Source: Nitrosomonas eutropha
Lineage (GTDB): Bacteria; Pseudomonadota; Gammaproteobacteria; Burkholderiales; Nitrosomonadaceae
Direction of reading: 5' to 3'
Length of the DNA: 52,214 bases
Assembly: GCF_003201195.1 (NCBI RefSeq)
Contig: NZ_QICQ01000020.1
Span: forward strand, 1-52,214
Shown here: positions 25,173 to 33,856 of the stretch, in pieces
Position numbering within the stretch: the first letter of the stretch is position 1
How the letters are laid out: the number at the start of each line of letters is the position of its first letter
Translations under genes and position numbers: made by a program
Notes under the pieces: generated by a model
Told to the model about the DNA's origin: nothing
Seen by the model: the letters and a program-made list of their open reading frames with translations, nothing else
Databases searched by the model: none

Positions 25173-26372
25173 ATGAATCTTGTTGAATCCCTGAGATTTG
25201 CACTCCGCGCATTAACCGCCCACCGAACGCGCACATTTCTGTCTGCATCCGGTATTGCCATCGGCATTGCCGCCGTGATCCTGTTAACATCAATCGGTGC
25301 AGGTATCCAGCGTTTTGTGTTATCCGAATTCACCCAGTTTGGAACCAACATTGTGAATATCACACCCGGCAAGACTCGTACGCGAGGTGCTTCGACCGGA
25401 TCAATTAGCAGTGTGCGCCTGTTGACAATTGAGGATTCGCTCGCGCTGAAATCCTCTCGCCATGCGGTCTATACCAATGCAACCGTCACCGGGAACGCGG
25501 AAGTACGCGGTAACGGCCACAGCCGACGAGTTACTGTATATGGCCAGGGGCCGGATTTCGATCGGGCATTTAATATGCACACTGCGATCGGGCAATTCCT
25601 ACCAGCGGACGATCCGCGTAATCCACGCGCCTTTGCTGTGCTCGGTGCAAAAGTACACAAGGAGCTGTACGGCAGTACCAATCCGCTTGGCTCGGTACTG
25701 CAGGTCGGTGGTTCACGTTTTCGTATCATTGGTGTCATGGCCTCCAAGGGCCAGGTACTGGGTTTTGATCTGGATGATACGGTTTACATTCCCACAGCAC
25801 GGGCATTGGAAGTTTTCAACCGGGAAGGTGTGATGGAAATTCAGGTAGTCTATCCGCCAGCCACACCACTGGATGAAGTCACGCAAGATATCAAACGTAT
25901 CATGCTTAAACGGCACGGGCGTGAAGATTTTACGATAACACCACAGCAGCAGATGCTCAGTACACTCTCTACCGTACTGAATGTACTGACTTTTGCCGTC
26001 GCGGTATTGGGAGGAATTTCATTGCTGGTCGGAGCGGTGGGGATGATCACACTGATGCACATCACTGTAACAGAACGGATGGCCGAGATCGGCTTGCTGA
26101 ATGCATTAGGTGCAACCCCCATGCGTATCCGTATCTTGTTCCTGCTGGAATCCACCGCGCTTTCGACGCTGGGGGGGATTGTCGGATTAATCACAGGATC
26201 AGGGATTGCCGGACTACTGGGAATACTGGTCAGCGATTTGCCCATCAGCATCCCGTGGCGCTATGTCATCGCGGCATTGCTCCTGTCAGGGGTAATCGGG
26301 CTGGCAGCGGGCATTGTTCCCGCCATACGCGCAGCCCGTCTTAATCCGGTGGATGCCCTACGCGCTGAGTAA
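25173..26372 (+). CDS. FtsX-like ABC permease 2 (MacB type)
   Basis: 399 residues, a paralogue of the permease before it, with the same layout and the end VPAIRAARLNPVDALRAE. The start segment TRTFLSASGIAIGIAAVILL matches its partner. It starts five bases after permease 1. Two different permeases suggest a heterodimeric pump, as in some lipoprotein or peptide exporters. The substrate could be a peptide, a lipid or a drug. Confidence 0.85.
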   Translation: MNLVESLRFALRALTAHRTRTFLSASGIAIGIAAVILLTSIGAGIQRFVLSEFTQFGTNIVNITPGKTRTRGASTGSISSVRLLTIEDSLALKSSRHAVYTNATVTGNAEVRGNGHSRRVTVYGQGPDFDRAFNMHTAIGQFLPADDPRNPRAFAVLGAKVHKELYGSTNPLGSVLQVGGSRFRIIGVMASKGQVLGFDLDDTVYIPTARALEVFNREGVMEIQVVYPPATPLDEVTQDIKRIMLKRHGREDFTITPQQQMLSTLSTVLNVLTFAVAVLGGISLLVGAVGMITLMHITVTERMAEIGLLNALGATPMRIRILFLLESTALSTLGGIVGLITGSGIAGLLGILVSDLPISIPWRYVIAALLLSGVIGLAAGIVPAIRAARLNPVDALRAE

Positions 26373-26381
26373 AGCCTGGCT

Positions 26382-26906
26382 TCAGTGATTTTTTACGTAA
26401 TCCACTAACTTCTGGAAGGAAAATAGATTGTCCTGTTTCTGTAACGGGTTATGACATTGTGCACAATTCAGATCGTTATCCTTTACTTTGCCATTTGGTT
26501 CATACAAGGCAAACCCCCAGTTACCGGAGCGATCTTCTGCTTTAAAAGTGCCATCCCAGTCACTTCTTTTTTCCATAACACCTACAGCAGCCAGTTTGTC
26601 GATGACAAACAAGCCATCCTCACCCGATTGGATTTTGCCCTCGGCATCTTTCTTGGGTATATATATTTCCATGACCACAACTGAACCGGGAGCAGCCTCC
26701 TCACCTTTTTTGTAGCTATCCACGGCAATCTTATTTGCATAGAATTTTGCTAACTGTGTTTGATTAGCACGGTTAGCGGTGCCATATTGCGAAAATATCT
26801 CAGTATAATTTTCCGGAAACTTAACAAACTCCGGGTTTCCTCCCCCAAAGGCAGGGAATGACAACGTTAAACCGATCAGTGCAGACAAACCTAAACTTGA
26901 TTTCAT
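26382..26906 (-). CDS. Cytochrome P460-family c-type cytochrome
   Basis: 174 residues. The start ATG 26906 follows AAAGGAGAG; the longer frame from 26930 covers that site and is rejected. The N-terminus MKSSLGLSALIGLTL is a signal peptide, so the protein is periplasmic. One haem c site, CAQCH, lies near the C-terminus, as in the P460 family. P460 of Nitrosomonas oxidises hydroxylamine to nitrous oxide. In the family the haem is cross-linked to a lysine in the TVTVKEL segment; here the matching segment reads SVVVMEI, so that lysine seems to be replaced by Met. It may therefore behave like the related cytochrome c'-beta, which binds NO. It converges on the exporter genes. Confidence 0.8.
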   Translation of the reverse strand: MKSSLGLSALIGLTLSFPAFGGGNPEFVKFPENYTEIFSQYGTANRANQTQLAKFYANKIAVDSYKKGEEAAPGSVVVMEIYIPKKDAEGKIQSGEDGLFVIDKLAAVGVMEKRSDWDGTFKAEDRSGNWGFALYEPNGKVKDNDLNCAQCHNPLQKQDNLFSFQKLVDYVKNH

Positions 26907-26930
26907 TTTTTCTCTCCTTTTAAAAATCAT

Positions 26931-27501
26931 TCTGCGGGCAAATCACCAGCAAACATGATTTACTTTGTTTTTGAGCGGAAAACGAAACATACGTGTAAAA
27001 CACGCAAATTCCACTGACATTATAGACGCTCCCCATACAAATCATGAAACCTATCATCTGGATGATGATACTCATCACAGAAATTCCTGCAGAGTCAGAA
27101 AATACCCATCCTTAATCATCTTGCAGACTGACCGGAATATCTCTCCGGACATGCAAAACGTCAATGTAAACGGCGGAAATAGAACCACAACGCTGATAAT
27201 GACATTCAAACTTATGAAAACAGCTCAGAAAAAATGGTTTTGATTAAGCGGCTGAAAATTGTTAGCAGATGTCGTTTTCGGCGTTAAATTTGTGACGCGA
27301 TTAAACAAAGTAGAGATCAAAAGCAGATGGCTACTTGATCCTCCATACATTCAATTTGACTATCGCTCATCGCAAACACAATCAGCCCTTGCTTAATCTG
27401 CGCTACAAATTTGATAGTCAGCAAGTTTCGGGTCGTGTTTATGAAAATTCGCTTTTATTCTATGGGGATAGGAAGGATAGAATATAACGCGAAGGATAAA
27501 A
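26931..27501. other. Intergenic region upstream of the P460-family and ada-like genes
   Basis: Both flanking genes point away from this 570-base stretch, so it should hold two promoters. The frame at 26965-27243 has odd composition, no ribosome binding site and no motif, and I do not take it as a gene. No clear promoter hexamers or operator could be fixed by eye. Confidence 0.4.
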
Positions 27502-28347
27502 ATGATGATCGATCAAGCGCAAACTCATTACGACCGTATTGTCAAAGCAATCGAATATATTCAAGAAAATTTTAAACAGCAGCCTGCTTTAGAGGATATT
27601 GCGGCGGCAGTACATTTAAGTCCGTTTTATTTTCAACGACTGTTTTCTGAATGGGCGGGAGTGAGTCCCAAGAAATTTGTCCAGTATCTTAGTTTGGAAT
27701 ACGCTAAAAGTTTGTTAAAAAACAGGAATTCCAGCTTGATGGAAGCAGCGTATGAGACAGGGCTATCGGGAGCCAGCCGATTGCACGATCTCTTTGTGAA
27801 TATAGAATGCATGACGCCGGGTGAATTTAAAAATGGTGGCAAAGCCTTGCGTATCGATTACTGTTTTGCTGACAGTCCGTTTGGGAAAGTGATGATCGCA
27901 TCTACCTCCAAGGGAGTTTGCCGGATCGCTTTTGAAGAGGATGAAGTCTTGGCTTTCAGCAATCTTAACAAGAGCTTTCCCAATGCTTCCTATACACAAA
28001 GGGTTAATCAATCTCACCAGGCTGCCCTGTTTATTTTTCAAAAAGATTGGTCACGGCTGGATGAAATCAAGCTACATTTAAACGGCACGCCGTTCCAACT
28101 CAAAGTTTGGGAATGCTTGCTCAAAATTCCGATGGGCGATCTAACCACCTACGGCCATATTGCAAAAACAATCGGCAACCCTAAAGCCTCCAGAGCTGTC
28201 GGTACGGCAATCAGCCGTAATCCCGTCGCATTTCTCATCCCATGCCACAGAGTCATCCAATCCAGTGGGCAGATCGGCGGTTATATGTGGGGGGCCACCC
28301 GAAAATCCGCGATGATTAGTTGGGAAGCCGCGAGAACGGGAGCATGA
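27502..28347 (+). CDS. AraC-type regulator fused to O6-methylguanine methyltransferase
   Basis: 281 residues, the C-terminal two thirds of an Ada protein. An AraC helix-turn-helix pair (residues 10-108, with LEDIAAAVHLSPFYFQRLFS) is joined to the methyltransferase domain with PCHRV; the acceptor Cys is residue 248. It would repair O6-methylguanine by taking the methyl group on that Cys. The N-terminal zinc domain that senses methylphosphotriesters is missing; a stand-alone copy is encoded at 29249. Its stop overlaps the next gene (ATGA). It starts a run of alkylation-repair genes. Confidence 0.88.
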   Translation: MMIDQAQTHYDRIVKAIEYIQENFKQQPALEDIAAAVHLSPFYFQRLFSEWAGVSPKKFVQYLSLEYAKSLLKNRNSSLMEAAYETGLSGASRLHDLFVNIECMTPGEFKNGGKALRIDYCFADSPFGKVMIASTSKGVCRIAFEEDEVLAFSNLNKSFPNASYTQRVNQSHQAALFIFQKDWSRLDEIKLHLNGTPFQLKVWECLLKIPMGDLTTYGHIAKTIGNPKASRAVGTAISRNPVAFLIPCHRVIQSSGQIGGYMWGATRKSAMISWEAARTGA

Positions 28348-29063
28348 ACATGCAAGACACTCTGAAAAAGATAGCTGCGGCGAATTGGCAACATGTGGCT
28401 GATGACATGCACGAAAAAGGCTATGCGATCGTGCCCGGTATTTTGTCGGCTGTGCAGTGCCGTCATTTCATTGAGCTTTACGACTGCCCTGACAGCTATC
28501 GCAAAACGGTAACCATGGCGCGTTATAGGTTTGGCCTGGGGGAGTATAAATATTTTGCCTACCCGTTGCCGGATATTATTCAGGCCTTACGGGAAAAGCT
28601 CTATGCCAAACTCGTTCCTGTTGCTAATCGATGGATGAACGCTTTGAATATCGAAACGCAGTTTCCAGAAAAACTGGCAGACTTGCATAAGCAGTGCCGC
28701 GACCATCATCAATGTCAGCCAACCCCCTTGATTTTGAAATACGGCAAAGGCGGGTTTAACACCTTGCATCAGGATTTGTACGGGGATATTTATTTCCCGA
28801 TTCAAACCGTATTTTTTTTAACGGAACCTGATGAAGATTTTACCGGGGGCGAATTTGTCTTAACGCAGCAAACATCGCGAGCACAGTCCAAGGCAATCGT
28901 GTTAAAACCCAGGAAAGGCGACATGTTGATGATGACGACTCACTTTCGCCCTGTGAAGGGAAGCAGAGGTTATTACCGCGCGAATATGAAACATGGTGTC
29001 AGTGAAGTGCATAGCGGGCAACGCTATACGATGGGTATTATCTTTCACGATGCAGTAAGTTAA
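28344..29063 (+). CDS. 2OG-Fe(II) oxygenase
   Basis: 239 residues from ATG 28344, which overlaps the stop of the ada-like gene. The iron ligands are visible: HQD in NTLHQDLYGDIYFPIQ, and a later His in KHGVSEVHSGQRYTMG, with Arg for 2-oxoglutarate. This is a double-stranded beta-helix dioxygenase of the Oxygenase-NA/COG3826 type, whose substrate is not known. Its place inside an alkylation-repair operon suggests a role in dealing with damaged nucleic acid or small molecules, but this is inference. Confidence 0.8.
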   Translation: MNMQDTLKKIAAANWQHVADDMHEKGYAIVPGILSAVQCRHFIELYDCPDSYRKTVTMARYRFGLGEYKYFAYPLPDIIQALREKLYAKLVPVANRWMNALNIETQFPEKLADLHKQCRDHHQCQPTPLILKYGKGGFNTLHQDLYGDIYFPIQTVFFLTEPDEDFTGGEFVLTQQTSRAQSKAIVLKPRKGDMLMMTTHFRPVKGSRGYYRANMKHGVSEVHSGQRYTMGIIFHDAVS

Positions 29064-29106
29064 AGATCAAATAAACTCAGGCAGGGAGAGTGACGAATCC
29101 TGGCTG

Positions 29107-29262
29107 ATGGTACTTGGGGTAGATGATTTACTAAAATCAATCACATTTTACGAAAATGGGTTTGTACCCCCATATTTTGAACACCTAATGGAAAATGTCA
29201 CACTCCCTAAATTTACCCCTAACTCTGTTAAGTGGATAGACCCAGAAAATGATTCGGCATAG
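29107..29262 (+). pseudogene. Glyoxalase/VOC-family remnant
   Basis: A short frame, MVLGVDDLLKSITFYENGF then a break and VKWIDPENDSA, ends at TAG 29260-29262. LGVDDLxKSIxFY is the opening strand and helix of VOC-superfamily (glyoxalase-like) proteins, and WIDPEN looks like the late WxxDPDG strand. Full members have 120-140 residues, so about two thirds is missing from the middle. It also overlaps the next gene. Confidence 0.45.
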
Positions 29263-29497
29263 TGAAATTAGTGATCAGGATGTAAGGCGAGGGATAAAAG
29301 CCCTGCACATTCAATTTGGCGGCAACAGTCAACTGCAAATCTATGGCACTTTGGGATGTCAATCTGGCAAAAGAATGCGGCGCAAAAATCGGGTATTTTT
29401 TGCCAGTGCTCAAGCAGCCATCGAGGCAGGTTATCGCCCTTGCGGCAATTGTATGAAGGAAGCGTATAAGAAATGGACCGGATCACGCATACTTTAG
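29249..29497 (+). CDS. Stand-alone Ada metal-binding domain protein
   Basis: 82 residues that match only the Ada zinc domain: LQIYGTLGCQSGKRMRRKNRVFF near 30-52 and YRPCGNCM near 62-69 hold the zinc-site cysteines. In full Ada one of these cysteines takes a methyl group from phosphotriesters and switches on the regulator. Here the domain is a separate protein in the same cluster as the AraC-methyltransferase fusion, so it could signal in trans, or simply repair backbone methylation. The stop overlaps the alkB start region by about 25 bases. Confidence 0.8.
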   Translation: MIRHSEISDQDVRRGIKALHIQFGGNSQLQIYGTLGCQSGKRMRRKNRVFFASAQAAIEAGYRPCGNCMKEAYKKWTGSRIL

Positions 29498-30099
29498 ATG
29501 CCCCTGAAAATCTGTTACCCCAAGCGGGGGAAGTCAATTATTACGGGCCAATTTTATCGCTGGAAGAATCTGATCGTTATTTAGCGATACTTCTGAAAGA
29601 TATCGCGTGGCAACCGGATGAAGCGATTATTATGAGCAAACATATTTTGACCAAACGTCATGTCGCCTGGTACGCGAATTCACCCTTTCAATACACGTAT
29701 TCGAAAATCACCAAACAGGCTCTGCCATGGACGCAGGATTTATTGGAGTTAAAAACGATTACTGAGCAGGTAAGTGGGGAGACATTCAATTCATGCCTGC
29801 TGAATCTTTATCATGATGGCTCCGAAGGCATGGCGTGGCACAGCGATGCAGAAAAAGATCTGAAAAGAGACGGGGCGATCGGCTCCTTAAGCTTGGGTGC
29901 AGAACGGAAGTTTGCATTTAAGCATAAGCGCAGCAAGGAAACCGTTTACATCCTGCTGGAACATGGTAGCCTGTTAGTGATGAAAGGAACCACCCAAACC
30001 CATTGGCTTCACCGATTGCCCCCAACCAAAACCATCCATACCCCCCGCGTTAATTTAACATTCCGCATGATTGTGAATCAGGGTATTGAGGTGACGTAA
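29473..30099 (+). CDS. alkB: AlkB-type DNA demethylase
   Basis: 208 residues, a 2-oxoglutarate/Fe(II) dioxygenase that removes methyl groups from 1-methyladenine and 3-methylcytosine. It has the nucleotide-recognition lid near 50-65, HSD iron ligands in GMAWHSDAEKDL, the second His in THWLHRLPP, and the RVNLTFR motif that binds 2-oxoglutarate. This pattern is close to the alpha-ketoglutarate dependent AlkB of the ALKBH2/3-like group. The start codon lies inside the Ada-domain gene, which is typical of a coupled operon. Confidence 0.88.
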   Translation: MDRITHTLDAPENLLPQAGEVNYYGPILSLEESDRYLAILLKDIAWQPDEAIIMSKHILTKRHVAWYANSPFQYTYSKITKQALPWTQDLLELKTITEQVSGETFNSCLLNLYHDGSEGMAWHSDAEKDLKRDGAIGSLSLGAERKFAFKHKRSKETVYILLEHGSLLVMKGTTQTHWLHRLPPTKTIHTPRVNLTFRMIVNQGIEVT

Positions 30100-30228
30100 T
30101 AGAATTTTTCAAAACAATGGAATATCTAGCCAAAGATTCCACACTGAAAACACTGCCTACCTACCCATTTCTGTGAATAGGGTGAACAGGCTCGCAGGCG
30201 CAGCAACAGTTACCTGTTACAGCTTAGC

Positions 30229-30816
30229 TTAGCGTTTAAAGTGCAATAATCGGTTATTAGCGGGCATGTCGTAATCTTGCTGCAAGTTGAAGCCAGCCTT
30301 AGCGGCAAGGGCAATCACATCTTCAATATTACGAATGCCCATTAACAGATCGCGTTGTTGTAAATGCTGATTAAAACTAGCATTACTGGCACTGGTAAAT
30401 TGGCCATTGTAGTTAAAAGGGCCGTAAATACACAGCTGTGCTTCAGGTAAGCAAAACTCATTTAAGCGTTGAAACAGTTGTTCAACTATCTGCCACGGCA
30501 TGATATGCAAGGTATTAGCAGTAAACAGCGCATCCACTTTTTCAGCACTAAACACCGAGCTAGTAATATCCAAAGCTAGCGGGGCAGGTAAATTTGCCAA
30601 GTTAGCTTGTTGGATCCGGGCGCTAAGGTCGGATAAATAAGCCGGTTGATCGCTACTTTGCCAGTTTAAGTGTGGTAAGTGCTTAGCAAAGTGGACGGCA
30701 TGTTGGCCGGTGCCACTGCCTATTTCTAACACCCGCTTGCTATGCTGAAATACCTGCGTCAACACCTGCAGAATAGGCGCTTTGTTATTTTCACAAGCTT
30801 GAGAAAATGCTAGCAC
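30229..30816 (-). CDS. DUF938 SAM-dependent methyltransferase-like protein
   Basis: 195 residues with a class I SAM-binding motif, VLEIGSGTGQHAVHFA near 28-43, and the FSQACENNKAPIL start typical of DUF938. The substrate is unknown. The start is GTG 30816. The base composition and codon use (frequent TTA, CAA, GCT) differ from the neighbours, as for the glutaredoxin gene 20 bases upstream, so both look recently acquired together. Confidence 0.8.
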   Translation of the reverse strand: MLAFSQACENNKAPILQVLTQVFQHSKRVLEIGSGTGQHAVHFAKHLPHLNWQSSDQPAYLSDLSARIQQANLANLPAPLALDITSSVFSAEKVDALFTANTLHIMPWQIVEQLFQRLNEFCLPEAQLCIYGPFNYNGQFTSASNASFNQHLQQRDLLMGIRNIEDVIALAAKAGFNLQQDYDMPANNRLLHFKR

Positions 30817-30836
30817 TATCTTTTTACCTACTTAGG

Positions 30837-31217
30837 TTATTCTGCCGCAAAGCGTTGCTGCAGGTAGGCAATAATATCGTTAGATTCATACAACCATTGC
30901 ACCTCTCCGTTATCATGGCTAATACGTAAGCAAGGGACTTTAATCCGGCCTCCACCCGCTTTGAGAGCTTGGCGATGGGTTGGATTATCCAGGGCGTCGT
31001 ACTTAACAACATTCAGGCTTAACCGGGCCATTTCTTTACGTACCCTAATACAAAATGGACAAGCCTTAAACTCATACAAAGCTAACTGACTGCAGTCTGC
31101 ATCAACTTGGGCTTGCGCTTCACTATCACGATTTATGCCTTTAGGTGTGGTTAGCTTTTCGGCGATTAGCATAAAAGGGGTTAAAATAATTCGAATAAGT
31201 TTAAATACCAAACGCAT
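30837..31217 (-). CDS. Glutaredoxin with N-terminal membrane segment
   Basis: 126 residues from ATG 31217, which follows AGGTGG; the longer frame from 31256 lacks such a site. An N-terminal hydrophobic stretch (MRLVFKLIRIILTPFMLIAE) precedes a glutaredoxin fold with CPFC and the cis-proline segment IKVPCLRI, then WLYESNDIIAYL. It should reduce disulfides or bind an iron-sulfur centre at the membrane. It forms a likely two-gene unit with the DUF938 gene. Confidence 0.82.
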   Translation of the reverse strand: MRLVFKLIRIILTPFMLIAEKLTTPKGINRDSEAQAQVDADCSQLALYEFKACPFCIRVRKEMARLSLNVVKYDALDNPTHRQALKAGGGRIKVPCLRISHDNGEVQWLYESNDIIAYLQQRFAAE

Positions 31218-31282
31218 ATATTGACCACCTAAAAATTCAAATAAAAATTGTTGCACATTATGTCATAACCACTGCTATATAA

Positions 31283-32099
31283 TGTAGTCACAAGATATCT
31301 GCCCAGAGGGCGAGACATCTAATTTGTACGGCGGCAAGGAAAGAAGAGGTATTTTTGGTGTGTCTGTAGCAACGCTACCTTTTGAAAAGAAGGAAAGTAT
31401 TTTCGGCGAAATACCTCAGTTTATACAGCGCTTGATCATAATGTCTTTGCGTCTTCCGGTTCTTCTTTGGAGGAATAACAACCTCCACTCCCCGTTTTTC
31501 TGCCTGTTCAATAATGGCATTACTGTCATGCCACGATCTGCCAGCAGATGATCTGCATCCATCCCTTCGATCAGGCGGCCAACTTGCGTGTAATCAGCAG
31601 TGGTACCTTGTGTAACAAGGATTCTGACCGGCATACCATGCGCATCCACGGCCAGATGTATCTTGGTGTTGAGCCCCCTTTCGCCCGATTCATCTCCTGA
31701 TTATCTCCTCTGGCCCCGCTGGCATGTGGGTGAACCTTGCCGTGACTGGTATCTATCATCAGCCATTCATAATCCGGATCATCCATCAGGATTTCCAGCA
31801 ATTTTTCCCAGATACCCTTGTCACGCCAGCGAATAAAGCGACGGTGGGTATTACTCCACCCCCCATAGTCCGGCGGCAAATCCCGCCACGGGGCTCCTGT
31901 TCGCATAATCCATAAAACAGCATTGATAAACCGACGATTATCTGTGGCTATCCCTCCCCATGCCCCTTCTCTACCTGGTAAATGCCCCTCAAGTAGCGAC
32001 CATACCTTATCTGAAATATCATGCCTGCGATGGGATGGTGTCATGCAAATCTCCTTTAATTTCTTAAAAGGATCTCATATTTCTTGTCTCATGACTACA
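31283..32099 (-). mobile_element. IS5-family (IS427-type) element, inactive
   Basis: About 817 bases between inverted ends that share the outer eight bases TGTAGTCA (31283-31290 and the complement at 32092-32099). The transposase lies on the minus strand. Length and ORF structure fit the IS427 group. It sits next to the foreign glutaredoxin/DUF938 pair. Damage to the transposase is described in its own entry. Confidence 0.75.
31295..32044 (-). pseudogene. IS5-family transposase, frameshifted and stopped
   Basis: The N-terminal frame from ATG 32044 has the IS5/DUF4096 start WSLLEGHLPGREGAWGG and then IDTSHGKVHPHASGARGDNQ. It leaves the correct frame at a run of G near 31674-31683. The next frame carries VDAHGMPVRILVTQGTTADY and LLADRG, then shifts again where one T is missing (near 31530). 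The third frame holds IPPKKNRKTQ and then meets a TAG at 31375-31377. The first shift could be a programmed -1 event, as in other IS427 elements, but the single-base loss and the stop mean no full enzyme. Confidence 0.75.
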
Positions 32100-32273
32100 C
32101 TATCTAGCATTAAGAAACCATTTTAGAATCAAGTGAATGCTCGAAAACCCTGATTAAGGAACCCGATAGCTTTGCGACCAAACCCTAATGGGTAGCCCTA
32201 TGGCTGGTTTCTGTCGAGAGGAATGAGGTCAAAACTCGGGAAAAAATTTAACTTTTAGCCTGCGCGCGAACAA

Positions 32274-32882
32274 CTAGCGTATCAACCCTTCCTTCTGCAT
32301 GGTTTCGATAACTGCTGGGCGCGCAGCGATGCGGGTCATATAATCCGTGAGTGCTGGCCACTTGCTCATATCGACCTGATGAAACTTGGTCCAACTTAGT
32401 GTCGTAAACAGGTACGCATCCGCAATGGTGAACAGGTTACCCAGCAAATATTGCTTACCATCAAGCTGATCGGCTAAAAAATTACAGTGCTTGCTGAAGG
32501 TGGCAAGTTGAGCAGTCTTCCATTCTGGCGTAATGTTGGGATGAAAAAGTGCACCCAGTGTTTTGTGGATCTCCGTTGCGATGAAATTTAGCCATTCCAT
32601 CAACCGATAACGCTCCATACCGCCAAACTTCGGCGCTAATTTAGCATCCGGCTTTTCATCAGCAATGTATTGCAACAGTACAGCGACTTCGCTCAGAATC
32701 TCGCCGTTGTCGAGTTTAAGGGTGGGTACATAACCATTGGGATTGATCTTGGTGAAGTCTTCACCGTGTTCAGTCTGCTTGCTGGCGAGATCTACTTTCT
32801 CCAGTTCAAAGTTAAGACCTGCTTCACGCAACGCGATGTGAGGGGCCAAAGAACAGCTGCCCGGTGCATAATATAGTTTCAT
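32274..32882 (-). CDS. gstA: Glutathione S-transferase, beta class
   Basis: 202 residues from ATG 32882, which follows ATGGAGACT; the frame from 32894 is rejected. MKLYYAPGSCSLAPHIALRE is the beta-class N-terminus with the active-site Cys (Cys10), and the NPNGYVPTLKL block with the cis-proline binds glutathione. FTIADAYLFTTLSW is the C-terminal helical signature. Overall it is close to E. coli GstA. It conjugates or reduces electrophiles with glutathione. It is transcribed alone and ends toward the IS5 element. Confidence 0.88.
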   Translation of the reverse strand: MKLYYAPGSCSLAPHIALREAGLNFELEKVDLASKQTEHGEDFTKINPNGYVPTLKLDNGEILSEVAVLLQYIADEKPDAKLAPKFGGMERYRLMEWLNFIATEIHKTLGALFHPNITPEWKTAQLATFSKHCNFLADQLDGKQYLLGNLFTIADAYLFTTLSWTKFHQVDMSKWPALTDYMTRIAARPAVIETMQKEGLIR

Positions 32883-33094
32883 AATAGTCTCCATTGGTCA
32901 GAATTGTGATTGACGGACAATTCTGGATTTTGTCGCATTAAGCGCAAAAATGTATCTTTAGGGTGGGCTGACATGCCGTCACTTTAAGCGAGACATGGTT
33001 GAATAAACTGGGCTTAGCGTCGAGAATATAGCCTGTGAGGCACGATGCTGAGAAATTTTACCTATAAAAAACAATCCCCTATCAGTACAACGAA

Positions 33095-33240
33095 GTCCGT
33101 CGTCTCAAGATCAAAAAATCTCGTTATCAAGTGACAAACTGATACAAGTATAACAACGGATTACGGCGATGGGGTGATATCCCGATTTGATTTACGGAGG
33201 CAGCAATCGCTGAGTGGCACCCCGTGAAAACGGCAGCTCA
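33095..33240 (+). pseudogene. IS5-family transposase, N-terminal remnant
   Basis: One frame with two internal stops reads RRLKIKKSRYQVTN, stop, YKYNNGLRRWGDIPI, stop, FTEAAIAEWHPVKTAAHGR. This is the start of IS5-type transposases, which normally reads YxVTNWxEYxxxLRxRGDITIW then AIAAWH. Nothing recognisable follows. The rest of 32883-33522 is empty of genes. Confidence 0.5.
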
Positions 33241-33522
33241 CGGTAGGTAATACCTGCCGCGAAAAACAAAAGCATGGATGAGTGCATCTGCACTCAACAA
33301 AATGGCTAAGCCAGGTGTGCCGGAGTCTATAAAAATCTAGAAATTAACGAGCGAATGAGCACTTGAGTTCAAATCTTGATTTATTCCACCACCCTAACGT
33401 TTCAGGCAATTTAAACGGGTAGAAAATCTTAAGCATCCACATCAATCCATTTTCTGTGTACCAGTAATTTTTCAATTTCCACCACAAACAACACCAACGA
33501 CGATAATGCGAAACCCACGATT

Positions 33523-33820
33523 GGGCACCTTGAATAACCCGAGGTTTTCAGTAAATCCGGTCGCGAAATGATGAGCGCGATTAAATTCGATTCAATTTCC
33601 ATGACAAATCGCCGCTTTTCCTGGCGATGTTGCGCCGTTTTTACCCTGAATCGCCCCGGGCATTGGCGATTTGGCCCATTTCGGGTATCAAAAGGCCTTG
33701 ATTTCTGTCTCTCTGAAGTAGACCAATCGCTTCAGGTTGTAGTAGACCGCCATCATCGTCATCGCAAAGTTGGATGGAATACACCCAATACTTCCAGCAC
33801 AATAAAAAGGGAGCTTTGCT
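33523..33820 (-). mobile_element. 3' end of an IS5-family element, truncated next to recC
   Basis: The outer end GGGCACCTTGAATAACC at 33523-33539 looks like an IS5-type terminal repeat. On the minus strand a frame without a start ends at 33688 and reads NFAMTMMAVYYNLKRLVYFR then ETEIKAF, the C-terminus of an IS5-type transposase. The upstream part is gone; recC starts a few tens of bases away. The recC promoter therefore lies in, or reads through, IS-derived sequence. Confidence 0.55.
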
Positions 33821-33856
33821 TTGCCTGAAGGCCAGGGTCAGTTTACAAACGGTTTC

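Noticed and set aside
26965..27243. 92-codon frame in the ada/P460 promoter region
   Set aside because: Low-complexity His/Asn/Thr content, no ribosome binding site, and it lies where two promoters are expected.
29084..29207. 11-base inverted repeats GGGAGAGTGAC and GTCACACTCCC
   Set aside because: They looked like IS or MITE ends, but the right arm lies inside the frame of the VOC remnant and no further symmetry is seen.
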